DNA of 64,000 bases from Sphingomonas sp. PL-96. Its GTDB lineage: Bacteria > Pseudomonadota > Alphaproteobacteria > Sphingomonadales > Sphingomonadaceae. How positions within the stretch are numbered: the stretch's first letter is position 1; each line of letters opens with the position of its first letter. Where the stretch lies: contig NZ_JAJFET010000003.1 of NCBI RefSeq assembly GCF_020707215.1, positions 124,001 to 188,000 on the forward strand. The letters run 5' to 3'. Of this stretch, positions 34,116 through 43,221 are shown in pieces. Under the pieces are notes generated by a model. The model ran no database searches and was not told where the DNA came from. It was given only the letters and a program-made list of their open reading frames with translations. The position numbers and the translations under genes are program-made.

Positions 34116-34829
34116 TTACCTAGGTTCGGCCGGAGAAGTCCGGTGACTCCTTTTTGTGGCTGTGAGGGCTTCGGCGCCCACGATGATCAGATTGAGACCC
34201 GCCAGGAAAGCTTCGCGCTCATCATGCGACCGCACCTGATCCGCGAGCAAGTGAACGAACGGATACTCAGTCGGGTCGCGCTGCGTCCATTCTCCGACGA
34301 TCGTGTTGAGGACAGTCGATCGGTCGGACGCGCGGAACTTGTGACGCGCCGCCGCTGCGGTCTGCGCAGCAGTGCCAAGGAGATATTGAGCAAACGCCGA
34401 CACGCAGTGGAATAGCGCCCCACGCGGGACGCCCAAGGCATCGAACTGCGCGCTGCTGTTCTCGAAGATCGCCACCATGGCTGGGTGCCCGGGCTCCCGC
34501 GCGAGCTGAGTTCCGACCCACGGGTGGGCCTCGATCGCGTCAAAGACGCCCAGCGCGATCGCGCGGAGAGCGTCTGCCGGGTTTGAGGCGCTGACGACGC
34601 TGGTCATCGCCCCGGACAGAACATGCTCCGTCGCCGCCGAGAGTAGGGCGTCCTTGTCAGCGACGTGCCAGTAGATCGCTCCGCTCCCGGTGGATAGCTG
34701 GTTCGCCAACGCTCGGAACGTCAACGCGCTCTCCCCCGCTGAATCGAGAATGTCGATGGCAGCGGCAACGACCCGCTCTTTGGAAAGCGAGGTCTTACGT
34801 CGCTGGGAATGGCCGGTGTCCGAACGCAT
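34116..34829 (-). CDS. TetR-family repressor (TetR_C type)
   Basis: 237 residues. The ATG at 34829 is chosen because AAGGAGG lies 5 bp before it; an upstream start at 34844 would sit over that site. The N-terminal helix-turn-helix (about 15-65) has RVVAAAIDIL, LTFRALANQLSTGSGAIYWHVADKD. The C-terminal region resembles the tetracycline-repressor type ligand domain. It is divergent from a TetX-like flavoprotein, with two palindromes in between, so it probably represses that gene and itself until a ligand binds. Confidence 0.88.
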   Translation of the reverse strand: MRSDTGHSQRRKTSLSKERVVAAAIDILDSAGESALTFRALANQLSTGSGAIYWHVADKDALLSAATEHVLSGAMTSVVSASNPADALRAIALGVFDAIEAHPWVGTQLAREPGHPAMVAIFENSSAQFDALGVPRGALFHCVSAFAQYLLGTAAQTAAAARHKFRASDRSTVLNTIVGEWTQRDPTEYPFVHLLADQVRSHDEREAFLAGLNLIIVGAEALTATKRSHRTSPAEPR

Positions 34830-34846
34830 GCGCCTCCTTGACACAC

Positions 34847-34889
34847 TTGGAACAACGTTCCAATGGCAACTTAGTGGAACGTCGTTCCA
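34847..34889. promoter_or_regulatory. Paired TetR-type operators
   Basis: Two copies of TGGAACnnnGTTCCA: TTGGAACAACGTTCCAA at 34847-34863 and TGGAACGTCGTTCCA at 34875-34889, centres 27 bp apart, between divergent tetR-like and flavoprotein genes. The spacing suggests two repressor dimers. Confidence 0.85.
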
Positions 34890-34903
34890 GAGTGGAGTGA
34901 GTC

Positions 34904-36046
34904 ATGAAGCAGGTCATCGGTATCATCGGGGCAGGACTAGGTGGGCTGACGCTTGCTCGGGTTCTCCACGTCCATGGCATCGCCTCGATCGTCTTTGAGG
35001 GGGAGCCGAGCGCGGACAGCCGTACGCAGGGCGGGCAGCTCGATATCCACGACTATAACGGCCAGATCGCCGTGAGTGCCGCCGGCCTGGACGACGGGTT
35101 CCGGTCGATCATCCACGAGGGCGCCGAAGCGACCCGGGTACTGGACAAGGACGGTGCCGTGCTGCTCGACGAACCCGACGATGGCCAGCGCCGACGTCCC
35201 GAAGTGCTGCGCGGCGATCTGCGCAGGCTGCTTCTTGACTCCTTGCCGGATGAGACTGTCCGCTGGGGCAAGAAACTCGAGAGGGTCTTTGCGCTGGGCG
35301 GCGGGCGGCACGAGATCGGGTTCGCGGACGGGTCCACCGCACAGACCGACCTTCTCGTGGGTGCGGATGGTGCATGGTCTCGGGTGAGACCGCTCGTGTC
35401 GGACGCTTGGCCTATCTACGTCGGCGCGACGTTTATCGAGACGTACCTGCATGATGTCGATCGCCGCCACTCAGCATCCGCTGGGATCGTCGGACCCGGT
35501 GCCATGTACGCGCCGGCGCCGGGCCAGGCGATCTTCGCCCACCGGGAAGCGGGCGATGTCCTGCACATCTACATCGAGCTGAGGCGACCTGCGGAATGGT
35601 TTGCGGCGATCGACTTCAACGATCCCTCGGCAAAAGACATCGTCGCGGCCGAGTTTGATGGGTGGGCACCGGCGCTCACCGCGCTTATCACCGACAGCGA
35701 TACGCCGCTGATGCCGCGTCCGATCCACACGCTTCCGAGCGGCCATCGCTGGGACCGGGTGCCCGGCGTGACGCTTCTCGGAGATGCCGCGCATCTCATG
35801 CCCCCGTCTGGCGAAGGGGCGAACCTGGCGATGCTGGAAGGTGCCGAACTTGCCGCTGCGATCGTACGGCATCCCGGCGATGTGGAGACGGCACTGGCGG
35901 CTTTCGAAGAGCCGATGTTTTCGCGTGCCGCAGCAGAGGCGGTGGAAGCGTACGAGATGCTCGACCGCTCCCTCGGCGACCATGCGCCATCCGCGTTTCT
36001 CGACATGATGACGGGGGCGGCCGAGCCTCATCGCGAACCGACCTGA
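34904..36046 (+). CDS. FAD-dependent monooxygenase, TetX-like
   Basis: 380 residues. FAD Rossmann motif GAGLGG (9-14), GGQLDIHDYNGQ (counterpart of the Tet(X) GGTLDLH segment), LVGADGAWSRVR (second dinucleotide motif) and GDAAHLMPPSGEGANLAM near residue 290. This class hydroxylates aromatic or polyketide substrates; Tet(X) inactivates tetracyclines. Divergent control by a TetR_C-type regulator supports an antibiotic-like ligand, but the substrate cannot be read from sequence. Confidence 0.85.
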   Translation: MKQVIGIIGAGLGGLTLARVLHVHGIASIVFEGEPSADSRTQGGQLDIHDYNGQIAVSAAGLDDGFRSIIHEGAEATRVLDKDGAVLLDEPDDGQRRRPEVLRGDLRRLLLDSLPDETVRWGKKLERVFALGGGRHEIGFADGSTAQTDLLVGADGAWSRVRPLVSDAWPIYVGATFIETYLHDVDRRHSASAGIVGPGAMYAPAPGQAIFAHREAGDVLHIYIELRRPAEWFAAIDFNDPSAKDIVAAEFDGWAPALTALITDSDTPLMPRPIHTLPSGHRWDRVPGVTLLGDAAHLMPPSGEGANLAMLEGAELAAAIVRHPGDVETALAAFEEPMFSRAAAEAVEAYEMLDRSLGDHAPSAFLDMMTGAAEPHREPT

Positions 36047-36549
36047 TTCCGAAAAAGATAACCTGGTGCATCGAGTTGTCGCCACATTCGGCAACCTGCT
36101 CTCTGCCTTGCCATTCGTCTTGCCGAAGATGCAGTCCCATTCACTCCACCCAGCGATGTTCAGCTGTCGCGCCGGATCGGTCGAACGGGTTCATCTTATC
36201 GGGGATTAATGAACGGCCGGAGTTAAGAACGCGGTAGTAGGGCCTCGACGGCCGGGATTGGGTCTGCCCGGCCCTCGCCCCGCAGTGGCTTCCGATCCGT
36301 TACGGCCGTTCGATAGATTGGGGCGGCATGCCGAGGCCGGCCGATCTACCAACTCGCAGCAGTCCCGTTTACCCGTCTCCAACGGACTGTTTCGGGCAAA
36401 CGCAATCGGGAACAGGTTTGGGAAAGCTAAACCTGCCATCATCGCTCCTTCGCGCTCCGGCGCCGGCTGTCCTGCCGGACCTTGCACAGTGGTAGGGTCC
36501 GCCTTCCTACACGCTGGAAGAGCCGCTGACCCTTCGCTAGTTTCGATCG
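36047..36549. repeat. Gene-less stretch with family G and family N repeats
   Basis: Family G copy at 36209-36273 (GACGGCCGGGATTGGGTC at its end). Family N core at 36401-36428 (CAATCGGGAACAGGTTTG then GGAAAG). No gene is recognised. Confidence 0.5.
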
Positions 36550-37335
36550 ATGCAAGCTCGCCTGTTTCAACTCGACGCTTTCACTGCTTGCCGTTTCACG
36601 GGGAATCCGGCGGCAGTGATGCTGTTCGTTTCATATCCCGATGACCGCACGTTGCAGGCGCTGGCGGCCGAGAACAACCTAGCCGAGACAGCCTTCGTCG
36701 TTCCCGATGGCGACGACTTCCGCATCCGTTGGTTCACGCCGACTCTGGAGGTGCCGCTATGCGGCCACGCAACGCTGGCGAGCGCGGCCGTGGTGCTGGA
36801 ACGCTTGGAGCCTGCCCGTGAGAGGGTCGTGTTCCATTCGGCGAGTGGTCCGCTGACCGTCCGGCGCTCGGAACGCGGCTATGTTATGGATTTTCCGGCT
36901 CGGCGCTGTGCGCCGGCGGAGGAGCCCGCCGGGCTCGCGGCCGCGCTTGGCGCGTCAATAGAAGAGATGCTGTGGGACGGCTTCAACTTCGTCGCCCGGC
37001 TCGCTGCGGCGGGCGACGTTCGCAGGCTTGCCCCGAACCTGGCCGCCATCGCGGAAATGCCGTGCGCGGGCGTGATTGTGACGGCGCCGGGTGACGGCGA
37101 CCACGATTGCGTCAGCCGGTACTTCGCCCCAGGCAAGGGTATTCCCGAAGACCCGGTAACTGGGGGAGCGCATTGCGCGCTGACGCCCTATTGGGCGGCT
37201 CGGCTCGGCAAGACAGACCTTCGCGCCTTCCAGGCGTCTGCGCGTGGCGGCGAGCTGCGCTGCCGCCTCAATGGCGATCGCGTCGAACTCGAAGGTGCAT
37301 GCGTGTTCTTTCTGGAAGGGGTGGCGCAATGGTGA
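36550..37335 (+). CDS. PhzF-family isomerase-like protein
   Basis: 261 residues. The diaminopimelate-epimerase-like fold of PhzF is visible: FQLDAFTACRFTGNPAAV, catalytic E46 in NNLAETAFV, RWFTPTLEVPLCGHATLA, and IPEDPVTGGAHCAL in the second half. PhzF itself isomerises a phenazine precursor; most relatives have unknown substrates, and no phenazine genes are nearby. It overlaps the GFA pseudogene by 7 bp, so they were one operon. Confidence 0.9.
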   Translation: MQARLFQLDAFTACRFTGNPAAVMLFVSYPDDRTLQALAAENNLAETAFVVPDGDDFRIRWFTPTLEVPLCGHATLASAAVVLERLEPARERVVFHSASGPLTVRRSERGYVMDFPARRCAPAEEPAGLAAALGASIEEMLWDGFNFVARLAAAGDVRRLAPNLAAIAEMPCAGVIVTAPGDGDHDCVSRYFAPGKGIPEDPVTGGAHCALTPYWAARLGKTDLRAFQASARGGELRCRLNGDRVELEGACVFFLEGVAQW

Positions 37336-37746
37336 GTACGTACCCGGGTAGCTGCCATTGCGGTGGCATTCGGTTTACCGTCGCCCACGATCTCGACGAA
37401 CTTACGACCTGTGATTGCTCGCTATGCGTCAAGCGCAACGCTCTGATGGTGAAGGTGCCCGAAGCGGCGTTGCAGATCGATCGGGGGGGAGGAACTGCTC
37501 GCCACCTATTAATGGAACAGCTTGAAAGCGAAACATCATTTCTGCTCGCGCTGTGGTATCTACGTCTTCCATCGAAAGATGGCCGCCCCCGACCATTTCG
37601 GCATCAACATCTTCTGCCTGGACGGCTTCGAAGTGAACTCCCTTCCGGTGCGCGCAACGGAAGGCGTCGGCATGAGCGTGGTCTGTGACGATCCGTGCCG
37701 GGAATGGCCCGGCCCGCGTGTCGCGAGCGCGGCAACAAAGCAGTGA
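37329..37746 (+). pseudogene. GFA/CENP-V zinc protein, disrupted
   Basis: The N-terminal half (frame from 37329) has CHCGGIRFTV and CDCSLCVKRN. The C-terminal half (KAKHHFCSRCGIYVFHRK to the stop at 37744) is in another frame. The switch falls at a run of seven G (37483-37489). In the second frame a TAA at 37510 also interrupts (LLATY-stop-WNSLKAKHH). Two lesions make this a pseudogene. Intact relatives bind zinc through these cysteines and include glutathione-formaldehyde adduct enzymes. Confidence 0.85.
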
Positions 37747-38102
37747 CGGGGTGAGGTAAGGCTGATTCCCGTAAAGAGAGCGCCTTCGGGACAGCTGGCG
37801 GCGTAGCGATCGGCAGCTACTCGCTGCGGGGCTTCAGATAGCTGCCGAGCAGGAAACTCCCCACAATAAGCCGTTCCGAGCAGTTAGCTGGGCTCGCCCA
37901 AGCGGTCGCTTCGCTCACATGAACGAGCGGCAGTTTTCGGGCAGTTGAAGGGGCGCGTAAATGGCCGGGATTGGGTCGAGATAGCCCGTAAAGCGCCACC
38001 TTCTGGCGACTACGGGGATCGCCCGTGAACGCCGCCTGTCCAAGGCGGCGCCTCTTAGGAATTTCATTTTCGTTCAAGAGACGGAATACGCTACGATCCG
38101 TC
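37747..38102. repeat. Gene-less stretch with a family G repeat
   Basis: Family G copy at 37919-37990, opening ATGAACGAGCGGCAG and closing AATGGCCGGGATTGGGTCGA. The rest carries no gene. Confidence 0.55.
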
Positions 38103-38714
38103 TCAGTAAAGATCATTCCTGACGCTGTGCTGATAGTGAGCATCCACCGCCTCAGCGTCGGCGGGTGACCCGCCAGCCATCGCGACCTTCATCTGACCGA
38201 TTGACGGCAGGCTCTTGCGGTCGACGCGCGCGTCCGGATGCCAGAGCCGCGCTCGGTTCACAGCCTTGCCGCAGTGGAAGAGAACTTGATCGATCTTCAG
38301 GACGATGGCCGTCTTCGGAACCTTCTGCCCCTCCTTCAAGGATTCCAGCAGATCGAGATCGGTGGAGATGCGGCCCTGCCCGTTGATGCGGAGGAACACC
38401 TCCAGCCCCGGAAACAGGAACAACATGGCGAGCCTGGGATCCTCCACCAGATTGCGCATCGTCTCGATGCGGTTGTTGCCGGGCCAGTCGGCGAAGGCGA
38501 CCTGATGCGGATCCAGCACCTTCACGAAGCCCGCCGGCCCTCCGCGGGGGGACGCGTCGAGGCCCTGTTCTCGACCACTCGCCAGACAGAAGAAGGTGGC
38601 CGCGCCAATATAGGCCTCATGAAAAGGCACCAGATGTGGCAGCACGGCGCGCTGGATGGCCTCGGCTGGCTGGGCATAGAGGCGATCGAGATCATCGCCG
38701 GTGACTTCGGACAT
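38103..38714 (-). CDS. Pyridoxamine 5'-phosphate oxidase-family flavoprotein
   Basis: 203 residues from the ATG at 38714; the frame runs further upstream without homology. PNPOx-like split barrel: IGAATFFCLASG, GPAGFVKVLDPHQVAFADWPGNNR, NLVEDPRLAMLFLFPG, LRINGQGRIS. It resembles the MSMEG_1061-type subgroup. It likely binds FMN or a related flavin; substrate unknown. It is divergent from an AraC-type regulator that probably controls it. Confidence 0.85.
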   Translation of the reverse strand: MSEVTGDDLDRLYAQPAEAIQRAVLPHLVPFHEAYIGAATFFCLASGREQGLDASPRGGPAGFVKVLDPHQVAFADWPGNNRIETMRNLVEDPRLAMLFLFPGLEVFLRINGQGRISTDLDLLESLKEGQKVPKTAIVLKIDQVLFHCGKAVNRARLWHPDARVDRKSLPSIGQMKVAMAGGSPADAEAVDAHYQHSVRNDLY

Positions 38715-38807
38715 AGTGCCTGACTCTCTGGAAGGACTGGCGCCCTTGTAATGGCCCGGCGCTGGCGGCACTAAGCCACTCATGCCATTCGATAGCTGTT
38801 TCACGCC

Positions 38808-39590
38808 ATGATCGACCGTCGCCCACCCGATCAAATCGGCAACGATGCGGATGGACCATCGGTCGTTGCCTTCGCCGTGGAGCTGAGTACGGAATTCGCG
38901 ACGCCGCCACACAGCCACGCCCGCGGGCAAATGATCGGCTGCAGCAGGGGAGTCGTGACGATTGCGACCGATGCCGGCTCCTGGATCGTTCCAGCCGGTC
39001 ATGCGATCTGGCTGCCGCCCTATCAGGTGCACGGTGGCCAGAGCTTCGGACCCGGTGCCGGCTGGAGCCTCTACCTGTCACCTGACGCCTGCGAAGCGCT
39101 CCCGCCGACACCGCGTACGGTAGCCATTCCACCGCTGTTGCGGGAGGCGATCCTTCGCGCGGCCTCCTGGCCTGACGAGGCGATGGACGAAGCGCGACAG
39201 CGGATCGCCAACCTGATCGTTCACGAGATCGCTATGCTCCCCGCCGAGGCGCTCGGCTTGCCGCTACCGCGCGATCCTCGCCTGCGCCGGGTTGCCCGGG
39301 CGCTGCTGGAGCAACCGGCCGATAGCCGTTCGATCGATGAGTGGGCAGCTTGGGCGGGAACCACGGCACGCACGCTCAGCCGGCGCTTTCCTCTGGAGAC
39401 CAGCCTGAGTTTCGTCGACTGGCGTCAGCGGGCGCGTCTGATGCGCGCGCTTGAGATGCTGGCGGAACGAACTCCCGTCACCACGATCGCGATCGACCTC
39501 GGTTACAGCAGCGTGAGCGGCTTCATCGCCCTCTTCCGTCGCGCCTTCGGCGTCACGCCAGCAGCCCATCCAATCGGGCGGGTGCAATAA
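38808..39590 (+). CDS. AraC-family transcriptional regulator
   Basis: 260 residues. N-terminal cupin domain (HSHARGQMI, VPAGHAIWLPP) and C-terminal double helix-turn-helix (about 155-255) with SIDEWAAWAGTTARTLSRRF and VTTIAIDLGYSSVSGFIALFRRAFG. It starts 93 bp from the divergent PNPOx-like gene and probably regulates it. Confidence 0.9.
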   Translation: MIDRRPPDQIGNDADGPSVVAFAVELSTEFATPPHSHARGQMIGCSRGVVTIATDAGSWIVPAGHAIWLPPYQVHGGQSFGPGAGWSLYLSPDACEALPPTPRTVAIPPLLREAILRAASWPDEAMDEARQRIANLIVHEIAMLPAEALGLPLPRDPRLRRVARALLEQPADSRSIDEWAAWAGTTARTLSRRFPLETSLSFVDWRQRARLMRALEMLAERTPVTTIAIDLGYSSVSGFIALFRRAFGVTPAAHPIGRVQ

Positions 39591-40035
39591 GCGGCCTCCC
39601 GCCGAGGACCGTCTACTTCTAAGGACCGCAACCTTTGGCCGCGATTTCCTTGTGGCACGTAGCTGTAGCTTCTACCCATGAACGACTGTTCGCTTCCGCG
39701 ATGCCGCTACGTGCCGCTGAATGTCGGCAACTGGGTCTCTGCCGCCTCTGCCCGCAAGCCACGATCCCGACAAAGAACGGATCGATACTCCTGTTGCGTT
39801 CCGCAAACTAGCCGATTGAAAAGGCCGCCGCTTTCCGATCGTCATCTCGACCGCCGATTCCGGGAAAATGCATTTGGGAATAGGTTAGAGAAGGGCGGAG
39901 CCTATGCGCCACTGTCAGCGTGATCGGCAGGCGGCTATCCAACTGCAGGTTCCTTTGCGGGATTCCTCCAGGTGCTTGTATCGGAGCAGGTAGCCGCAGA
40001 TCGAGGGCGGCTTTTCCCAATCAGTAGAGGGCTTG
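39591..40035. repeat. Gene-less stretch with family G and family N repeats
   Basis: A divergent family G copy at 39678-39746 (ATGAACGACTGTTCGC, later CAACTGGGTC) and a family N copy at 39856-39896 (CATTTGGGAATAGGTT). No gene is seen. Confidence 0.45.
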
Positions 40036-40440
40036 ATGTTCAACCATATCGTCATCGGAACGAACGACATTCAGCAAGCGCGAACTTTCTACGACGCCGT
40101 TCTTGAAACGCTCGGCGTCCCCAATGCCGCTGTCAGCAGGCTGCCAGCTGGACCAAACCGTCTGTTCTATCGGCATGGCGGCATGTCGTTTATTGTTACC
40201 GAACCGCTCAATGGAGAACCTGCCACCGCTGCCAACGGCGGGACGATTGCGTTCCGGTGCGATAGCGCTGATCAGGTTCAGCAATTCCATGATGTTGCCA
40301 TCGCTCATGGCGGCCTACCCATCGAGGATGCGCCGGGAGTGCGACACAACCCAGTCGTTGGCGATATCTATGCGGCGTACGTCCGTGATCCTGACGGCAA
40401 CAAGCTGTCCGCTACCCACCGCATGGCTTCAAATGCCTAA
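40036..40440 (+). CDS. VOC-family (glyoxalase-like) protein
   Basis: 134 residues, single VOC unit pair: FNHIVIGTNDIQQARTFYDAVLETLG at the start and YAAYVRDPDGNKLSATHR at the end, the usual metal-binding positions. Members include glyoxalases, dioxygenases and resistance proteins; the role here is unknown. The ATG at 40036 is preferred over the adjacent TTG. Confidence 0.88.
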   Translation: MFNHIVIGTNDIQQARTFYDAVLETLGVPNAAVSRLPAGPNRLFYRHGGMSFIVTEPLNGEPATAANGGTIAFRCDSADQVQQFHDVAIAHGGLPIEDAPGVRHNPVVGDIYAAYVRDPDGNKLSATHRMASNA

Positions 40441-40526
40441 CGTCCCACTTCACTATCCTCGGTAGGAAATTCGGTGTGCCGTCGGGCAGGGGGCTGCGGC
40501 ATCACCTTCGCTGCGGACATGGATGG

Positions 40527-40589
40527 ATGACTGAAGTTGAGGAGGCGCAAACAGCTGGCGAACGTCCGCTTGTGGGTCCTTTTCCCGCC
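40527..40589 (+). repeat. Family G repeat copy
   Basis: Opens ATGACTGAAGTTGAGGAG and closes AACGTCCGCTTGTGGGTCC. It lies between the VOC gene and the metallopeptidase gene. Confidence 0.45.
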
Positions 40590-40696
40590 GCGTGATGGTT
40601 CGGAATGGCGGGGCTCAGGCGCGAAGGGAAACATAGTTATCCTGTACCCGTCCAGTAGCTGACGTTTGGCGGGCTGCCGACACAACAGCCTGCACG

Positions 40697-41434
40697 TCAT
40701 GTTGCTCTGTTGAGCGCCACTAGCTGACAGAACGTGTGGTCGCCGCGCTCCCGCAGCGCCGTCTTAAACATCAGAGCCTGAAACCAGCTGTAGTTCATCG
40801 CGTTCAGCGGCCCCGCTTCACCGCGGGAGAAGGCGGCATAGTTGCGGTTGAAGAACGCTTCCGCAGTGTCTCCTGCGAGCACCGGCGACGGGATGTCATC
40901 AAGGAAGCGGGTGATGTTCTCGACCCGAGCCTCCACCTTCCCTTCCGCTCCGGGCTGGAGCGACCAAAAGGCGATGCCGATCCGGTTCGCCTCCAATTCC
41001 GCGTCCCAGCCGCTCATGCCCTTCCACCGCTTAGCCACGTCCTGAAGGTAGTGGCCGAGCTCGTGTGGGGCGATGAAGCTGTTGAACATCTCCCGGTACA
41101 TGCCTTCAGGCGACAGGCCCAACGTTCCCTTATCCGCCCAGGCCGTAATCGCGGCGCGACTGTCCTCGTTGAGGTTGGCCCAATCGGTGAAATGGACGGT
41201 CCGGTCGTCGTTCGAGTAATGCACGTCGATGGTCTTGGTCGAGTCGACGGTGACCGCCGGCACGAACGGCAGAGCCGCGCCGCAATCACGGGCCGCGCGG
41301 ACGAAGCGGTTCCTGATCGACTCGCCAAGTTGCTGGACGCTTGGCGTAGGGGCAGGCGGGCGGGCGCCAACGGTGGGAAAGAGCACCGCGAGAGCGGCTA
41401 GAACCCTGGTTCCCATTGCAAACGTGCACTGCAT
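40697..41434 (-). CDS. Exported putative zinc metallopeptidase
   Basis: 245 residues. The ATG at 41434 is preceded by GGAGGA. Signal peptide with probable cleavage after VGA (about residue 21). HELGHYLQD near residue 127 is the HExxH zinc motif, and the downstream ELEANRIGIAFW supplies a likely glutamate ligand, as in gluzincins. It is probably periplasmic or secreted; substrate unknown. Confidence 0.75.
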   Translation of the reverse strand: MQCTFAMGTRVLAALAVLFPTVGARPPAPTPSVQQLGESIRNRFVRAARDCGAALPFVPAVTVDSTKTIDVHYSNDDRTVHFTDWANLNEDSRAAITAWADKGTLGLSPEGMYREMFNSFIAPHELGHYLQDVAKRWKGMSGWDAELEANRIGIAFWSLQPGAEGKVEARVENITRFLDDIPSPVLAGDTAEAFFNRNYAAFSRGEAGPLNAMNYSWFQALMFKTALRERGDHTFCQLVALNRAT

Positions 41435-41827
41435 CACTTCCTCCATGCTCGTTCGACATCGTGGTCTCACGCGTTCGCCGGCGGAAAGGAAGAGCGGACG
41501 TCCTTCTAACCTTTGCCCGACCGCTCAGCCTGGTCCTGAAGGCGCCGGTACACTTGGTGTAGCGGGATGAACGAGCGACCGCTTGCGGGAGCGCCAAAGC
41601 AGCCGCTGAGCGGCCGGGATTGGGTCTTGGCCGCCGGCCCGGAACGCCGCCGTTCGAGAACGCCGCACGTTCCCGTAACTCCGTCTTCGTGGTGCGGTTT
41701 TGGGAAAGAGCAATCGGGAACAGATTTCAGGAGAACGGCCCCCCGCACCGGCCGCCTGTGCGATCGGAGCCATCCGCCTTCCCGCCAGCGGTTCCCAAGT
41801 GAGACGATTGGTCGAGGTGGCACTGGG
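41435..41827. repeat. Gene-less stretch with family G and family N repeats
   Basis: Family G copy at 41567-41639 (ATGAACGAGCGACCGC to CGGCCGGGATTGGGTC) followed closely by a family N copy at 41693-41733 (GGGAAAGAGCAATCGGGAAC), the same order as at 36.2-36.4 kb. No gene. Confidence 0.55.
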
Positions 41828-42469
41828 CTAAGCGTATCGCCCGAAATAGAGCATTGCGATACCGTAACTATCCGTGCAGGCATGCGCCAGCATCAGCGCC
41901 CATAGATTGCGCCCATTGCGTAAATAGGCTGCCGTGTACAAGGCGCCGACAATTCCGGTAGTGATGATTCCGACGGAGCCCTGTGGCCCGTGGGCTGCCC
42001 CGAAGACCAGGGCACCGATCGCTACCACCAATGGGCCGTGCCAGGCCCCCTCGCCGATGATCTCCGTTAGCTGCCTTATCAGAAAACCGCGAAATACGAC
42101 CTCTTCACCGATAGCGGCGCTGGTGAGCGCAAAAATCAGCAAGCGCATGGCCGCGTCGGCGTTGCCCACCAGGGCGCCATAAGCGCCGTAGTCAACAGGC
42201 GTGCCCAGCAGTTGCGCTACCGCCGGCTGCACGAATTCACCAATAAGGATGCTGGTGATCGCCAGCAACACTGCCCAGCGTGCAGTATCCCGCCAGCGAT
42301 GGTGCCCCATGCCGAGCGCCGCGAGGCCACCCGTCTCGGCATGGATCAGCACGGCTGCCGCCGCTGCCAACAGGAGGATGCGGTATGGAATGCTGACAGG
42401 CGCAAAGAGCGCAAAGAGCAGAACCACCACGGTGAGAATGCGGACAGGCCGGGAAGCGAGATTAAACAC
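41828..42469 (-). CDS. CPBP-family intramembrane metalloprotease
   Basis: 213 residues with about six to seven hydrophobic segments. CPBP/Abi motifs are present: EEVVFRG, FGAAHG and a C-terminal HACTD segment, giving the glutamate and histidine zinc ligands. CPBP proteins (Rce1-like) cleave within membranes and are often linked to bacteriocin maturation or immunity; no such partner is seen here. Confidence 0.88.
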   Translation of the reverse strand: MFNLASRPVRILTVVVLLFALFAPVSIPYRILLLAAAAAVLIHAETGGLAALGMGHHRWRDTARWAVLLAITSILIGEFVQPAVAQLLGTPVDYGAYGALVGNADAAMRLLIFALTSAAIGEEVVFRGFLIRQLTEIIGEGAWHGPLVVAIGALVFGAAHGPQGSVGIITTGIVGALYTAAYLRNGRNLWALMLAHACTDSYGIAMLYFGRYA

Positions 42470-42609
42470 GGTTGCAAACCCTGATATCGGAAGCCCGTTG
42501 GACAGGGCGGCACGCGATAACGGCTGGGTGGCCGCTCGTATACGGGAATGCGGTGAGCGCCGTTACCGTGACATTGCGTCTGGCCCGCGAAGCATCCATT
42601 CCGATCGTC

Positions 42610-43083
42610 ATGCGAGCGCCGGAACACCCGATTACGGACATCGTCCGACGTTACACGCCGCAGGATCGAAGTGGCTGCCTGGCAGTGTTTGACGGAAATG
42701 TTCCAACATACTTCAATATGGCGGAACGGGATGATTTTACTGGCTTTCTGGACAGCGACGCAGTCGCTTGTTCATATCAGGTGGTCGAGCGGTACGGACG
42801 GATTGTCGCCTGCGGCGGATTTGCCGTCGACGCGAACAGCTTCAGTGCGGGGCTCTGCTGGGGCATGGTTGCGAATGGCCTGCACAATATGGGCTTGGGC
42901 AGCGTTTTGACCGCTGCACGCTTGAAGTCCGCTCGAAACACCCCCGGCGTTGAACAGGTGCGGCTTGATACAAGCCAGCATACGCAAGGCTTCTATCGGC
43001 GCTCCGGGTTTGTGGTCGAAGGGATCGTGCCGGACGGGTACGGTCCCGGTCTGGATCGCTGGGACATGCTCCTGCGACTTTGA
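42610..43083 (+). CDS. GNAT-family N-acetyltransferase
   Basis: 157 residues from the ATG at 42610; longer in-frame starts exist. The acetyl-CoA loop reads GLHNMGLGSVL and is followed by VRLDTSQHTQGFYRRSGF, the usual motif B with a tyrosine. Substrate unknown. It starts 140 bp from the divergent CPBP gene. Confidence 0.85.
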   Translation: MRAPEHPITDIVRRYTPQDRSGCLAVFDGNVPTYFNMAERDDFTGFLDSDAVACSYQVVERYGRIVACGGFAVDANSFSAGLCWGMVANGLHNMGLGSVLTAARLKSARNTPGVEQVRLDTSQHTQGFYRRSGFVVEGIVPDGYGPGLDRWDMLLRL

Positions 43084-43190
43084 CCCGCTTTCCCGCTTGC
43101 CGATCTGGAAGCACTAGGCGGAAAGTCTCGTAACTCCATCTTAATCGGAATGCCCCGGGCGTCTCGCTGGCCGTTCCCAATCGGGAATTT
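43084..43190 (-). repeat. Family N repeat copy
   Basis: Contains CCGTTCCCAATCGGGAATTT at 43171-43190, in reverse orientation to the copies at 36.4 and 41.7 kb, preceded by TAACTCCATCTTAATCGG. Confidence 0.55.
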
Positions 43191-43221
43191 CTCGGCGAAT
43201 TCGCGGCGACGATCGAATATC

